Shown: positions 53,201-58,664, counted from the stretch's first letter. The stretch: 64,000 nucleotides of DNA from Rhynchonema sp. JSB1_4 (GCA_030248065.1 JASAMV010000035.1:1-64000); one strand, 5' to 3'. Numbers and translations are program-made. Notes: generated from the letters alone by a model not told the origin.

Positions 53201-56200
53201 TGCATCGTATCAGTTCCATAAATTTGCTCTGATACGCTCATGTAGTCACTTCAATCCTATTTAGTGCCATAGGCCTGATGATCATAAAACACAACAGTGC
53301 AACAGTAGGATACCCACCATCGCTCAATCTTCCTTATGCACTGTAGCCAAGAATGCAACTTAGCTTGTTGTAAGCTCGCCTTTCATATTTGCAATGGTTC
53401 ACAACCTTTTTTTGATGGCGGTCAATGATAACGATTAACGCGGTGTTAGGGCCATACCCGATGACCAACCACAGTTTCCATTGTCTGAAAGCGTTCCGTA
53501 CAGTGAATCAAGCCAAACAATACTTCTTTATTGCTGTAATTACAGGATCAAAAGGCTTCTGCCGCACTTTGAACTCGTGTCACTGAAAAACTCAAATGAG
53601 CCTTCCGGTGATCAGAAGTTAAGCAAACGTTCGCATTTTAAGGTTGACCAAACGGCCTAAATAATTTCTAATGGGTTTTCATTGCGTCCCTGTTAATGTG
53701 TTCCAGTCTCATCAGCCACACACGACAATACTGAAGAATGTTTCCTGTCACCCATCCGCCAGTGCGTCTGGTTGAGCTACTCAAAACACATCTCAGACAC
53801 TTTTTTCTGCCATTCATCCCTCTTTCGACCGGGTCGCTCTGCTTGCTGTCAGTTTACGCAGCTGATCCTGCGAGCTGTGGTATGTGGCCAATATCCAGGT
53901 GACTTGACTAGTGATTGCGTAAATCCTGGCTGCTTCATCTTCTTTTTGTTGAGAACAGCTGATGGGCTTGGTTGGATGGATGTGATTCGATACCTGGTGC
54001 GTACTATGTATATGTACCTGGGCACGAGGCTTCATGTTGCTTGAAGTCAAAGTGTTCTATGGCTTTCATTCCATTTGTTAGGACTTTTACCACCAAGTTG
54101 TCACATGAGAGTTTATCTAAAGGCCACTTTATACTTCGTCTCGTTGCGATACAAAGAACAAAAAACGCTGTATCGTTCCCCCTTTGTATCGAAGGTCGTT
54201 TATACTGGTTCCGAGACAACACACATTCGATACACAAAAAAGTATAAATGACGTAACGCGACACGCGCAACGAGACAGCCGTTTTGTATCGCCGAGACAA
54301 GATTTCGGGAGTTAAAAAATCTCAACTTGCATTTGTCTCGTCATTGTTTTTTCGCCGATAGGAAGCGAATTGTTGGCTGTTTTTGGTGTCGTTAGGTTTC
54401 GCTCGACCTGGTGAATCCGAAAAACAAAGAAAAAATTGAAAAAGTTCCCGATTGAAAAGATGGTACGACCGGGAATTGAACCTACTTCATCGGCCCTCCA
54501 GGCCGGTGACCTACCACTGAGCCACCCTTGTTGACATACGTCGGCTGTAAACCAGCAATATAAACCATTGCAGCGTGGGTGGCTGCACAGATAACGTTGA
54601 GCGCTCTGTTTGACTTTGACTGTGTGATACAGAACAGGGTCGTGTGTTGATTGTCACACTGCGTTGGTGTGTGTGTGTGCCTGGCCGCCTGTCTCAACAA
54701 GGCGACAGTGCATTGCATTGCCTGATGCGAATGAGTAAGCGAAGAATGCCACTCATTCACACCGAGTTATCATAGTAAGGAAGGTTGAGGTTGAGCACAA
54801 CTTCAAGTCCTGGTTTTAATTATAAAGTATTGCTGGCAATAGTGGTGTTTGGAAGCCAAAGAATAAAGTCAGTCAGTTCACCCCCTCCCCCCCCCCCCGA
54901 CCGAATCGGAGCGGGCGACGGTGTTCGAAAATGAGGTGGTGATTCATGTTTGATTGTGTCAATGTGTCCCCCAATTTTTTCACAACTTTTCATTGGTGTT
55001 CTCGGTGCACAACAGCACCAGGAAAGGCATTTTCCAGGTTTGCCTAAAATTACGGGCCGAAACGGCCTTCTATTTTTTAATTGTTCTTTCTCTTTCTTTG
55101 CGTTTGTCGCGGGATCCGCGACAGACGCAACAACGCAACAGCCAGAAACACTGCGCAACAAACGACAACCGATACACAGTATCGCAATGTTCTTTGTTGC
55201 GGCTTGTTCTGGGTGACATTTTGTTCTTTGTATCGCAACGAGACGAAGTATAAAGTGGCCTTAACTCTAACCGCTCTGTCTTTCTAGGTTTAACAGAACG
55301 CTCGTTAGTCGATGAAAATCGTATGCTTCCAAAATTGACACTGACGTTTGAAACTGACGTCCACTGTTTTGTCGATTTAGTGAGCTTCGTCCAGGATCTG
55401 TCTTTGACGAGTTCATTCCAAGTCCATTCCCAGCCGTATCGCCATTGTATTCTCACTGATTTGTTGTTAAAAAACGCCTGCAGTTCCACAGCAGCGACAA
55501 TTTTTCGTGTTTGAATGCGATAAACTATAAAACTGAGCATCAAATATTTACAGTGCAATCGCCACGTTGGGTGACCAACTGTGCACGCAGGAGGACATCA
55601 GCGAACAACAATGTGCCGACGTGATTCGTCAAGTGCTGCTGGCTGTTCAACACGCACATGCGAAGAATGTCATCAACTTGAATATCAGGGTGAGCGCAAG
55701 AGCATAATAAATTTGGTTTGGGTTTTTTGTTTGAGAAAATAGTCCAGATTTTCAGTCGTAGCGCGGGCCGATATTTTCTCCCAATAAAATCGTGTCTTGC
55801 CGACTGTGATCCGGTACTGGCCAGCAGGGTTGGATTAAAAAAAAAGTAAAAATTTTTTTGTAAAAAAAATTTTTTTTTTTTTAAAAAAAAAGTTGGCCAC
55901 TTTTTATTTTAAAATTTTAAAAAGGAAGTCCACTTTTTTTCATTATTTTTCCCCTTTTTTTCGTTATTTTCTCACTTTTTTAAGGTAAAAATGTATGTTT
56001 TCATGCGTTTTATTGCTCATCATTCTCAAAAAATCGCCTGCGGCGCTTATATTTCAGTTTAAAATGGCGTTGTAATGGACTCATACAGTTCCTAGACATC
56101 CCAACAATCGCTGCACGTATAATATAGGACACCCCATACCGTATACTGTGCAGTTATTGAGCTATCGACGTAAGCTATCGACAGACTCCACGTTGCTCGC

Positions 56201-58374
56201 CTATTTGCAGTTGTGTGGATTTGTCATTTGTTGCTTTTGTCACACAACATGAGTGTGGTGTAACTCTTTATCTCTCTTCAAATTTATCCCCAAATTCACA
56301 AACAGAAGGTTGGTCTCCCCTTTGTCATATATGTATGCCCACAGAGTTACCTTCGGGCGGGTTCTCAAAGTTGTGACCAAATGGGCTAGATCGCAGGTGA
56401 TCGACATAAACATGCAAGTCAGTGGAGAAGTTCTCTTTAGTGTCCCTCAAAACATACCTAAGTAACATGATTTCAGAAATTTCATGTTTCTAGAAACCAA
56501 TTTTTTGGGGGTCCGGAATAAAAAAAAGTGATTTTTAAAAAAAATTTTAAAAAGTTTAAAAAAAAAAAGTTCGATAATAAAAAAATTTTTTAATCCAACC
56601 CTGCTGGCCAGACACATGATTATGTCTTGGGTATATACAGCCATCTTTACGGTTTTACAGCCCGAGACCGTGGCAGTGATCCTGCCAGAGGGCGACGGCG
56701 AAACAACCATTCAACTATTTGACTTCTCCCTGGCCGTCAAACGTCGTCACATGAGCGAGCCGGTGGTTGGCGAAATTGGATCAGCCGAGTTTTCATCGCC
56801 CGAACTGATCAAAGGCGATCAGATCGGCAGCGCCAATGATCTGTGGTCCGTTGGAGCACTCACATTCTGCCTGTAAGTCTGAAGGTGGATGGTACAATGG
56901 GCTTGGTTCGTTCAGTGATCAAAGGTATATCGTAGCCATCCGTGTCTGATCTTAACATTGAATGGTTTGATTTGACTACATGGATTGCCTTCGCCAACAG
57001 CCGCTCTTCAGCGTGTTATTTTAGAAGTTCAAGTTAGTGGTACCAGAGTGAATGAAAGATATTCTTTGATTCAACTGAGCTCCACTGATTTTGTTGTTTT
57101 CCGTTCAGACTTACCGGTGAGTCGCCGTTCTTCGACTGTCAATCCAACAGCTCCACCATCGAGAATGTGTGCAATGCCAAATACGCAAACAAATCGCCCG
57201 ACCAACTCGCAGGCGTATCAGACCAAGCCAAAGACTTTATGCAGCAACTACTGCAATTGGACCCCAGGTGAGTGAAGAACACAGTGAAGGCATTCTGACA
57301 ATTGTAGTCCATTTGGTAGTGATTATACGAGGAACCCAATAACGACCATCACGAAAATACCTTTTGTGTTCTCGTGATAGCAAGAACCCTTTTCAAACTG
57401 ATTGTCGTAGCAAGATTGGTACATTTGTTGTGTGTAAAATTTCATTTTTCTTTCCCTGACACAAGTGCCCTTGGGATGGTCTTCATCTCGGATCTTGTTA
57501 TTGGCAGTGCTGATCACTTGCCGAGTGCATAAAGGACAAAGTACACTTTAAAAGGAAACAGCCCTGCAGACGAAACATCACAGGGACTCAAAAATTTTGA
57601 GAATGAACAACAATAAGCACTAGCAGAGTGGCGATTCGGCGTTGCTTCCAGGCTCCTAGTGATTATCTATACTACTAAAACAGGAAGACGTACATACATA
57701 TGTGTGTCTGTGGCCCCCTCCCTCGGAGGTGCGGACGGGTAAATTTTAACGGGTAGCTTTGGGTATGCTAACGGGTCTTCGGGGGGTGGCACGGCACGGG
57801 CGCGGCGCTGTAGCCGGGCCATAGGCACGGGTCCCGTCTAGTCTAGTGCAATGGCCTGAACTCTAAGATTGCGACACCAGCTACTGCATAAAAACGGCCG
57901 ATGGAATGTGACAAGCGCGTAAGACGTGTCGGAGAAAGGGATAATACAGGAAAACGACATTACTGTAGATGTTGGGAAAGGCGCAGTATTCGAATCGCCG
58001 AAAGAAAAGTTTCGCTTTTCATTAGAGGAAACGGTACGCATGTGTTATAAACACAAGAATGACACAAGACAGCATGAAAAGTGTTATCAAAAGTGTGGTT
58101 TGCTTCGTGGCAGCACACGATCCAATTGACATGCTTCTCCTGAAGTACATAGTATGTATTTGCATTGTATGTGCGTAATTGCAGTTCCCGTCCAACGGCT
58201 GGTGACGCGCTGCAACATGCGTGGTTGACGGACACCCCTGACGTACGATTGAGTCGTGAGTTCACCTCGTTGCTCGACTTCAGCTGCAGACACAAAAGGG
58301 TGCTCAGTCACAGCAAACAACGTCAGGCCGAACTGATGTCGAAAACACCGACCCATCGAAGATTGATTGTCTAA
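7612..58374 (+). CDS. unc-89: UNC-89/obscurin: giant M-line SH3-RhoGEF-Ig-FN3-kinase protein
   Basis: About 85 coding exons, introns removed. ATG at 7612 opens a short exon (7612-7673) that joins 8152-8284 in frame and gives RYSTYKKLVTSTEVS, close to the C. elegans N-terminus (KYSSYRKFTATEDVN). The order is SH3 (9786-10539), DH (11050-12050), PH (12348-12851), Ser/Pro linker, about 58 Ig domains, one FN3 (45921-46537) and kinase domain 1, ending at TAA 58372-58374 with AATAAA 73 nt later. Known role of the family: muscle M-line scaffold for thick filaments with a Rho-activating GEF and two kinase domains. The predicted product is roughly 7,000 residues or more; C. elegans UNC-89 giants are about 8,000. 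The kinase 2 part follows at 58665 and may be spliced on through a donor inside the last exon (for example at 58322) or form its own transcript. Differences from C. elegans: an expanded array of single-exon Ig cassettes, and a KKRKES repeat exon placed after, not before, the Ig block with PINLTEGDT and CREGDTLKLKA. The family call is close to certain; the 3' structure is not. Confidence 0.95.
8312..8695. mobile_element. unc-89: Foldback MITE built from ACACGGAAATATTTCCG palindromes
   Basis: It lies in the intron between the leader and SH3 exons. The ends are related inverted sequences (left CTTAGGGTGGACTTAGG, right complement AGGCGGAGGCTAAGGG). Inside, copies of CGGAACACGGAAATA and its complement recur in both orientations around a roughly 90 bp unique centre (8480-8575). 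There is no coding capacity. The exact ends and target duplication are uncertain. Confidence 0.65.
9786..10539 (+). other. unc-89: UNC-89 SH3 domain (two exons)
   Basis: Exons 9786-9935 and 10397-10539. The product reads PVYIAIQDYTPEAGD, then MPLEAGQIVEVLDNKN, WLVRTK and, across the intron, GWVPGSYFETPTDYYKQRRR. These are the ALYDY-equivalent, RT-loop, W and GWVP/SY elements of an SH3 fold, nearly the C. elegans sequence. The segment after it leads into the DH domain. The intron 9936-10396 holds nothing notable. Proline-rich ligands are expected from the fold; the partner is not predictable here. Confidence 0.93.
11050..12050 (+). other. unc-89: UNC-89 DH (RhoGEF) domain, five exons
   Basis: Exons 11050-11220, 11286-11355, 11501-11593, 11663-11758 and 11886-12050 join in frame. 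Landmarks: CR1-like VYAELLRSEEQFVSQL, the INLKELYNFHA block, LLKGLQYYSDDPSKVGQTFLRL, RLQSYQQYFKEFIKYAYRA, and the CR3-like helix LMLSVPQRAHDLSYI. DH domains exchange GDP for GTP on Rho-family GTPases; in C. elegans this region acts on RHO-1. The intron between SH3 and DH (10540-11049) has no feature I recognise. Confidence 0.92.
12348..12851 (+). other. unc-89: UNC-89 PH domain, three exons
   Basis: Exons 12348-12497, 12567-12649 and 12760-12851. The product runs EQFLVWENNKTGEGKLRYLF, LFKSRIIFTELIQ, then LDRYDVNESSTDQGTF and the C-terminal helix with its conserved Trp (EYARQAWLKDI). Directly after DH this is the standard DH-PH pair. Exon 12760-12851 ends with one leftover base, which fits exon 14836 directly and bypasses exon 14587-14794. 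The following intron (12852 to 14586 or 14835) carries no element I can support. Confidence 0.9.
14587..14794 (+). other. unc-89: Candidate alternative first exon of unc-89
   Basis: ATG at 14587 lies in a fair start context (ACACAATGG) and opens 69 codons rich in Ser, Pro and acidic residues (SGSSGTSSGS, TPSPPPGP), ending at a GTAAG donor with one leftover base. That phase fits exon 14836. No good in-frame acceptor lies just upstream, while exon 12851 already fits exon 14836 without it. The simplest reading is an internal promoter giving a form without SH3-DH-PH. It could instead be an optional internal exon using a weak acceptor. Confidence 0.5.
14836..15357 (+). other. unc-89: UNC-89 Ser/Thr-rich linker between PH and Ig1
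   Basis: Exons 14836-14985 and 15256-15357. The product has an acidic part (DMDTETGTDFIDLADA), then EFSEYS, TPSGTRKSS and GPDEGPPRKKTKSPPAISPS, matching the C. elegans linker at EFSEWS, SRKSS and GGPPRKKVKSPPVISPTGSS. It is likely disordered and a phosphorylation-prone spacer. It lacks any fold I recognise. Confidence 0.85.
15715..18291 (+). other. unc-89: UNC-89 Ig1 to Ig4 (first part)
   Basis: Exons 15715-15853, 16107-16285, 16703-16887, 17186-17383, 17680-17838 and 17944-18165. Ig1 begins LDMQGTKVTRTQYGFRTLQ and is nearly the C. elegans sequence. Ig2 has WPEPELTWLVDGQ; Ig3 has PDKNKVAPEFQQRIEDYECW. In Ig3 the second Cys of the fold is replaced (EGDITLQVSNRLGD, where C. elegans has VTCQ). 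Ig4 starts PPKFERELQDQSVKQRKS and continues into the next exon. The introns hold no clear gene; 16970-17105 has repeated GGCC/CCGG words without a resolved structure. Confidence 0.9.
18292..20823 (+). other. unc-89: UNC-89 large exon, end of Ig4 to Ig12
   Basis: A 2.5 kb exon between a TTTCAG acceptor and a GTACACG donor, coding eight Ig domains plus the end of Ig4. Starts in order: PKFKEGLKDVTISD, PKITKMLSPIDAAEGD, PKITKALSAIEASEGG, PPEFTSRPGNEEANVGD, PKFTKEVSEQMCNEGD, PQFQSNLSPINLTEGDT, IPVEFEQSLSDATCREGDT, PPDFTEWMSNVSVREGG. The last three are close to C. elegans. Two adjacent Igs (from about 18715 and 19005) are near copies (GKPTPTFTWTLGGKPLKDG in both), a local duplication. The end is acidic (MEVDDAATEGDDD). 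The long open frame on the opposite strand is a codon-bias shadow. Confidence 0.95.
20910..21290 (+). other. unc-89: UNC-89 Ig13
   Basis: Exons 20910-21040 and 21106-21290. The product reads LTPVPAPKFIAKLRDVKVKK, then PDTKGIVVKW, LKDGKEIELVAKI and DDAGRYECHISNEAG, clearly matching the C. elegans Ig with TPTPVMAPKFITKIKD. It marks the boundary between conserved Ig blocks and the cassette array that follows. Confidence 0.93.
21519..26199 (+). repeat. unc-89: Tandem array of eleven single-exon Ig cassettes (Ig14-Ig24)
   Basis: Exons at 21519-21809, 21902-22177, 22525-22815, 22929-23219, 23364-23654, 23794-24084, 24219-24509, 24644-24934, 25051-25341, 25460-25750 and 25909-26199. Ten are exactly 291 nt (97 codons), one is 276 nt. 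Each codes one complete Ig domain and each begins and ends after the first base of a codon, so any can be skipped or added without shifting frame. From the second cassette on they share KPLSDVTVNEKETATFEC, KVDGKRIK and YACELTNEAGKAK. Introns are short, mostly 90-430 nt, and similar among neighbours. C. elegans, as I recall it, has no block like this at this position. Variation in Ig number, by splicing or unequal crossing over, would change the length of the molecule. Confidence 0.93.
23655..24934 (+). repeat. unc-89: Near-identical intron-plus-exon units (recent triplication)
   Basis: Units 23655-24084 (430 nt), 24085-24509 and 24510-24934 (425 nt each) repeat both the intron and the Ig exon. 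By eye exons 23794-24084 and 24219-24509 are identical, and the introns of the last two units match base for base, including ATATCTAGCAGACGCACACG. The third exon departs only in its last 50 nt or so, where it resembles the ends of the next exons. Introns this alike mean very recent duplication or ongoing conversion; assembly could also have altered the copy number. Confidence 0.9.
26397..30443 (+). other. unc-89: UNC-89 giant exon: six Ig domains plus charged repeat region
   Basis: One uninterrupted 4,047 nt exon between TTTTCAG and a GTGTTT donor, phase 1 at both ends (length divisible by three), so skippable as a unit. Layout: Lys/Glu-rich leader (26397-26870), Ig25 (about 26871-27140), Ig26 (27270-27540), the 15-residue repeats (27560-28960), Ig27 (28985-29255), Ig28 (29360-29630), Ig29 (29740-30010) and Ig30 (30150-30435), with charged linkers between. 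Several Igs carry the DGKRI and YKLVI signatures of the cassette array, suggesting these Igs arose from such cassettes with introns lost. It occupies the role of the C. elegans KSP region but at another place in the protein. Confidence 0.93.
27560..28960 (+). repeat. unc-89: About thirty 15-residue KKRKES repeats (PEVK/KSP-like segment)
   Basis: A 45 nt unit recurs, coding variants of PEEPEKKRKESVAQI and PEEPEKKRKDSKAAP, in places alternating SVA-type and SKA-type tails. The segment is almost wholly Glu, Lys, Pro, Arg, Ser and Ala and should be unfolded. The Ser sits in K/R-K/R-x-S contexts (KKRKES, KKRRGS, KKRKDS), a basophilic-kinase type site, whereas the C. elegans region is built on Ser-Pro. 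A 306 nt block is duplicated (27851 and 28157). Reverse-strand open frames here are mirrors of the repeat. Confidence 0.93.
30629..31581 (+). other. unc-89: UNC-89 Ig31 and Ig32
   Basis: Exons 30629-30934 and 31147-31581, both starting and ending in phase 1. Ig31 (APIVTKPLTDVTVITGEDA, KIDGKRLKTETTGDVCTL) is a diverged member of the cassette family. Ig32 is preceded by an Ala/Pro/Glu-rich spacer of about 50 residues (PKPADAEQQAADGATPEAEA) and begins CVTKPLQDITVDIGQTA. These close the cassette-like block. Confidence 0.9.
31792..31930. mobile_element. unc-89: Inverted-repeat MITE, copy B
   Basis: Same family as 761-953: the ends begin CAGTACCGGGTGCAATTC and finish with the complement of CAGTTCCGGGTGCAATTC, with TA on both sides (31790-31791 and 31931-31932). 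At 139 bp it is shorter than copy A and nearly a perfect hairpin. It lies inside the intron between the Ig32 exon and the next Ig exon, oriented neutrally. Confidence 0.87.
32041..33519 (+). other. unc-89: UNC-89 multi-Ig exon, Ig33 to Ig37
   Basis: A 1,479 nt exon from TTTTTCAG to a GTAGG donor coding five Ig domains: PGFDSALRDVSVKEGETA, PPRFTKELSKLSVDETD, APEFTTQLQPTEVPEGQE, APEFTVPLKENAVEVGA and APVFIKPLEPITAELGT. All have the W and DxGxYxC landmarks. They correspond to the Ig block of C. elegans with SLEVKEKE- and KVNKESHPQI-type domains. Confidence 0.93.
33757..35115 (+). other. unc-89: UNC-89 Ig38 to Ig40, single-exon Ig domains
   Basis: Exons 33757-34071, 34266-34585 and 34822-35115, one Ig each, phase 1 at both ends. 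Signatures: PQFTKVLHSAATAVDGTVEL, APDFTEPLQSAQAVVGETV and PPSFIKELVAASVEEGQEV, each with YRCEA or YKAEA near the end. The last lacks the second Cys (NYKAEATN), as its C. elegans counterpart appears to (NYRIEVSN). Sequence 35116-35488 is intron with no recognisable feature. Confidence 0.92.
35489..38336 (+). other. unc-89: UNC-89 Ig41 to Ig46, split over many small exons
   Basis: Exons 35489-35600, 35690-35803, 35863-36045, 36198-36376, 36440-36545, 36648-36867, 36925-37009, 37108-37298, 37362-37453, 37528-37645, 37776-37948 and 38158-38336. Most introns interrupt the codon for the core Trp (pattern VKW|LKNG). Domains start at PPKIRKKLEPVKTNEGK, APAFADGGQLKDQTVDQ, PTITRGLQDKTVEVGEE, KLKDQTVKVGETCTFT, MKGLEDQTVVEGND and VIKKELMDQKITEGREA. 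Several lack the canonical Cys pair, as do the matching C. elegans 'GLEDQ' type domains. Confidence 0.88.
38393..40911 (+). other. unc-89: UNC-89 Ig47 to Ig50
   Basis: Exons 38393-38525, 38639-38732, 38810-38891, 38964-39105, 39245-39420, 39491-39632, 39707-39885, 40530-40665 and 40736-40911. Starts: PPVFVIPLKTVTATEGQE, YKPRFNVLLRDRRILEGT, PPKFKVEPEDQKATIGQD, and EPAFTKGLVDSWFEKSDN, the last very like the C. elegans EPFFTKGLVDLWADRGDS. The split at the core Trp (W|FKDG, W|YKDG) recurs. The intron 39886-40529 holds a foldback MITE. Confidence 0.9.
39970..40261. mobile_element. unc-89: Hairpin MITE in the intron before Ig50
   Basis: Left arm (39970-40083, starting TCACCAAACGGCAGTTAACC) and right arm (about 40150-40261, ending CACTGCCGTTTGGTGA) are inverted copies over about 110 bp, with a centre of about 65 bp carrying a second small inverted pair around GACGT. 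Shared blocks include CAAGCATGTTCAGCATAAAC and the complement of ACACACGCTGG. It codes nothing. No clear target duplication was found. Confidence 0.85.
41129..44437 (+). other. unc-89: UNC-89 Ig51 to Ig53
   Basis: Exons 41129-41265, 41338-41524, 41591-41735, 41806-41942, 42035-42239 and 44262-44437. Starts: APRFVIPLEDMTRIVGST, APKFTVPLGDIRTNEGRP and APKVTTSLETTKAREGGT. Ig51 keeps the ATTKSFLRLD ending of C. elegans. Ig53 is split at its Trp by a 2.0 kb intron (42240-44261) occupied almost entirely by a foldback element whose right end lies directly against the acceptor. Confidence 0.9.
42337..44250. mobile_element. unc-89: Large foldback element with nested hairpins
   Basis: Arms of about 450-500 bp face each other: the left begins TTTAAAGAGTCTCCGCCATG and the right ends ATGGCGGAGACCCTTTAAA. 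Long matching blocks include GGCACGGTAACTGGGCTTGG, GCCCGGAGGGCTGAAAG and CCGATCTGTTTCGCATG in the left arm and their complements in the right. The centre contains further hairpins: ACACACAAAAAT...ATTTTTGTGTGT (about 43070-43152) and a pair around TTGTAGCTCTAACGT (43330-43520). No transposase was found; it looks like composite or stacked insertions. Confidence 0.82.
44523..45858 (+). other. unc-89: UNC-89 Ig54 to Ig56
   Basis: Exons 44523-44679, 44733-44908, 44976-45157, 45233-45395, 45460-45613 and 45683-45858. Ig54: APGFSIPLTVRRMREGGCV; Ig55: RPHFRQPIRNVTVPQSS, with FTDEWGLHHLVW like the C. elegans FTDERGIHHLVI; Ig56: RPPMFLKLLRGKHTFTG. Leaders between them (KMERKTFDLERD, DDPERAKKPK) are charged. 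Joining 45157 to 45233 gives RNGKPLSPSEKI in frame. Confidence 0.9.
45921..46537 (+). other. unc-89: UNC-89 first FN3 domain
   Basis: Exons 45921-46003, 46072-46230 and 46300-46537. The product runs PPDRGPFIADAAGHYLTLSW, IPTKRVPPRYEQITYVIEIR, then YNIPEPVCKVRNLELGKSYQ and FRVRAENIYGISEPSPSSPP, one of the most conserved stretches with C. elegans. It ends with a short spacer (MEKAQNKTYAEQY). In the family this Ig-FN3 block precedes the first kinase. Confidence 0.95.
46627..47409 (+). other. unc-89: UNC-89 Ig57 and Ig58 before kinase 1
   Basis: Exons 46627-46789, 46862-46995, 47073-47185 and 47241-47409. Ig57 opens ACAPWFAPRENDNFFCAVND, with VSGYPDPKITW and QYTCVATNDYGEAQQSFW; Ig58 opens PRFTDQLQANSCVIGR, with IYSCIATNEAGRAS. 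Both align with the Igs before PK1 in C. elegans (CAPWFSPGVVEKRYC, CVAVNDAGQAT). Confidence 0.92.
50923..50961. repeat. Poly-C tract
   Basis: Nearly forty C residues broken only by a few G's. It abuts the left end of the foldback element. A second C run lies at 54884-54898 inside the Harbinger-like element. Such homopolymers are prone to sequencing and assembly error, so the length is unreliable. Confidence 0.9.
50962..52176. mobile_element. Foldback element with 400 bp arms in the kinase 1 intron
   Basis: Left arm (50962 to about 51362, starting GAATATTTGGTTTTTTAA) and right arm (about 51784-52176, ending AAAAAACAAATATTC) are inverted copies. Matching blocks include GTGAAATAAATGCAGAGTTG, AACACGTGTGTTTAGCCCAG-like sequence, GGCATTAATTTCCAGCTAAC and CTATTACTTGTTCT in complement. 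The 420 bp centre contains a further direct copy of the TTTAGCCAGAG...GTAACAAAGTCATT segment (51604-51645). No protein is coded. Confidence 0.85.
52190..52350. repeat. GC-rich block with internal hairpin
   Basis: About 160 bp with far higher GC than its surroundings, containing GCGGGTGGGTGCGGG (about 52247) and its near complement CCCGCACCACCCGC (about 52310). It lies immediately right of the foldback element. It could be the end of another non-autonomous element or a foreign insertion; no coding sense is apparent. Confidence 0.55.
54121..55261. mobile_element. PIF/Harbinger-like non-autonomous transposon
   Basis: Terminal inverted repeats of about 41 bp: the left starts AGGCCACTTTATACTTCGTC and the right ends with the exact complement. 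TAA flanks both ends (54118-54120 and 55262-55264), a 3 bp target duplication typical of the PIF/Harbinger group. At 1,141 bp it has no transposase frame. Inside, the - strand carries a tRNA-like segment (54466-54531) and a C run near 54884-54898. Confidence 0.85.
55825..56603. mobile_element. hAT-like MITE with 8 bp target duplication
   Basis: Ends CAGGGTTGGATTAAAAAA and its complement; directly outside lies CTGGCCAG on both sides (55817-55824 and 56604-56611), an 8 bp duplication as made by hAT transposases. Both flanks inside are A/T homopolymer-rich. The 779 bp have no transposase. It sits in the intron between the catalytic-loop and DFS exons of kinase 1. Confidence 0.88.
57666..57841 (+). 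mobile_element. Short Helitron-like element
   Basis: It starts TCTATACTACTAAAACAGG after an A and ends CTAG before a T, with a small palindrome (ACGGGTCCCGT) just before the end. The 5' TC, 3' CTAG, insertion between A and T and terminal hairpin are the usual Helitron marks. GC-rich inside, with repeated ACGGGT words. Only 176 bp, no Rep/helicase. It lies in the intron before the last kinase 1 exon. A second CTAG at 57843-57846 leaves the exact end open. Confidence 0.65.
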
Positions 58375-58446
58375 CAATTCAGAGAGATCTACAATAATTT
58401 TCATATGTATACCGCAATTGTGATATGACATTATTATATATTGGGG

Positions 58447-58452
58447 AATAAA
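58447..58452 (+). terminator. unc-89: Candidate polyadenylation signal after kinase 1 stop
   Basis: AATAAA lies 73 nt after the TAA stop of the last kinase 1 exon and about 210 nt before the next candidate first exon. Position and spacing suit a real 3' end. AATAAA also occurs by chance, so it supports, but does not prove, a transcript ending here. Confidence 0.45.
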
Positions 58453-58664
58453 CATTGCCGCAGCTTTACCAATTTTTGGTGTCATTGCGAATTGTTTGGG
58501 TTGACCGTAACCCACGGAACCGGTTATAAAACGGAGTTCCGTACATCTGAATTCTCAATTCTACATCTTGTGCAGCATGTATGATCGTTTCAAAAGTATT
58601 TTTATACCAGGGCCACCAATCTGTGTGAAAGTCAACTGCTGCATAACTTTGGTCACTCACTCAG

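Larger units (their letters stand above)
49040..55553 (+). other. unc-89: 6.5 kb intron splitting kinase 1
   Basis: The largest intron of the gene, between helix C and the catalytic-loop exon; the two leftover bases before it join the first base after it. It holds a foldback element, a poly-C tract, a GC-rich hairpin and a Harbinger-like element, listed separately. 49040-50920 and 52350-54120 contain only short open frames with no family features. In C. elegans short kinase-only isoforms start from an internal promoter in this part of the gene, so it could hide one, but I see no motif that proves it. Confidence 0.8.
47504..58374 (+). other. unc-89: UNC-89 kinase domain 1, predicted pseudokinase
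   Basis: Exons 47504-47615, 48842-49039, 55554-55689, 56661-56872, 57109-57267 and 58188-58374. The N-lobe lacks a glycine loop (FTLCFVRDRTPPQR) but keeps a VAIK-like lysine (RYLAKRL) and helix C (WLEKECNVRNLLWHPNV). The HRD position reads NLN (VINLNIRPETVAV, codons 55675-55683), DFG reads DFS, and the APE position SPE; the F-helix Asp (DLWSVGAL) is kept. Losing the catalytic Asp argues against phosphotransfer; a scaffold role is inferred. C. elegans PK1 is also considered inactive, but there the lesion is in the lysine motif. The last exon ends in TAA at 58372. Confidence 0.88.

Noticed and set aside
54466..54531. tRNA gene on the - strand
   Set aside because: Box A, box B and an anticodon-like hairpin are present, but the acceptor stem does not pair and the T stem is poor; treated as a relic inside a transposon.
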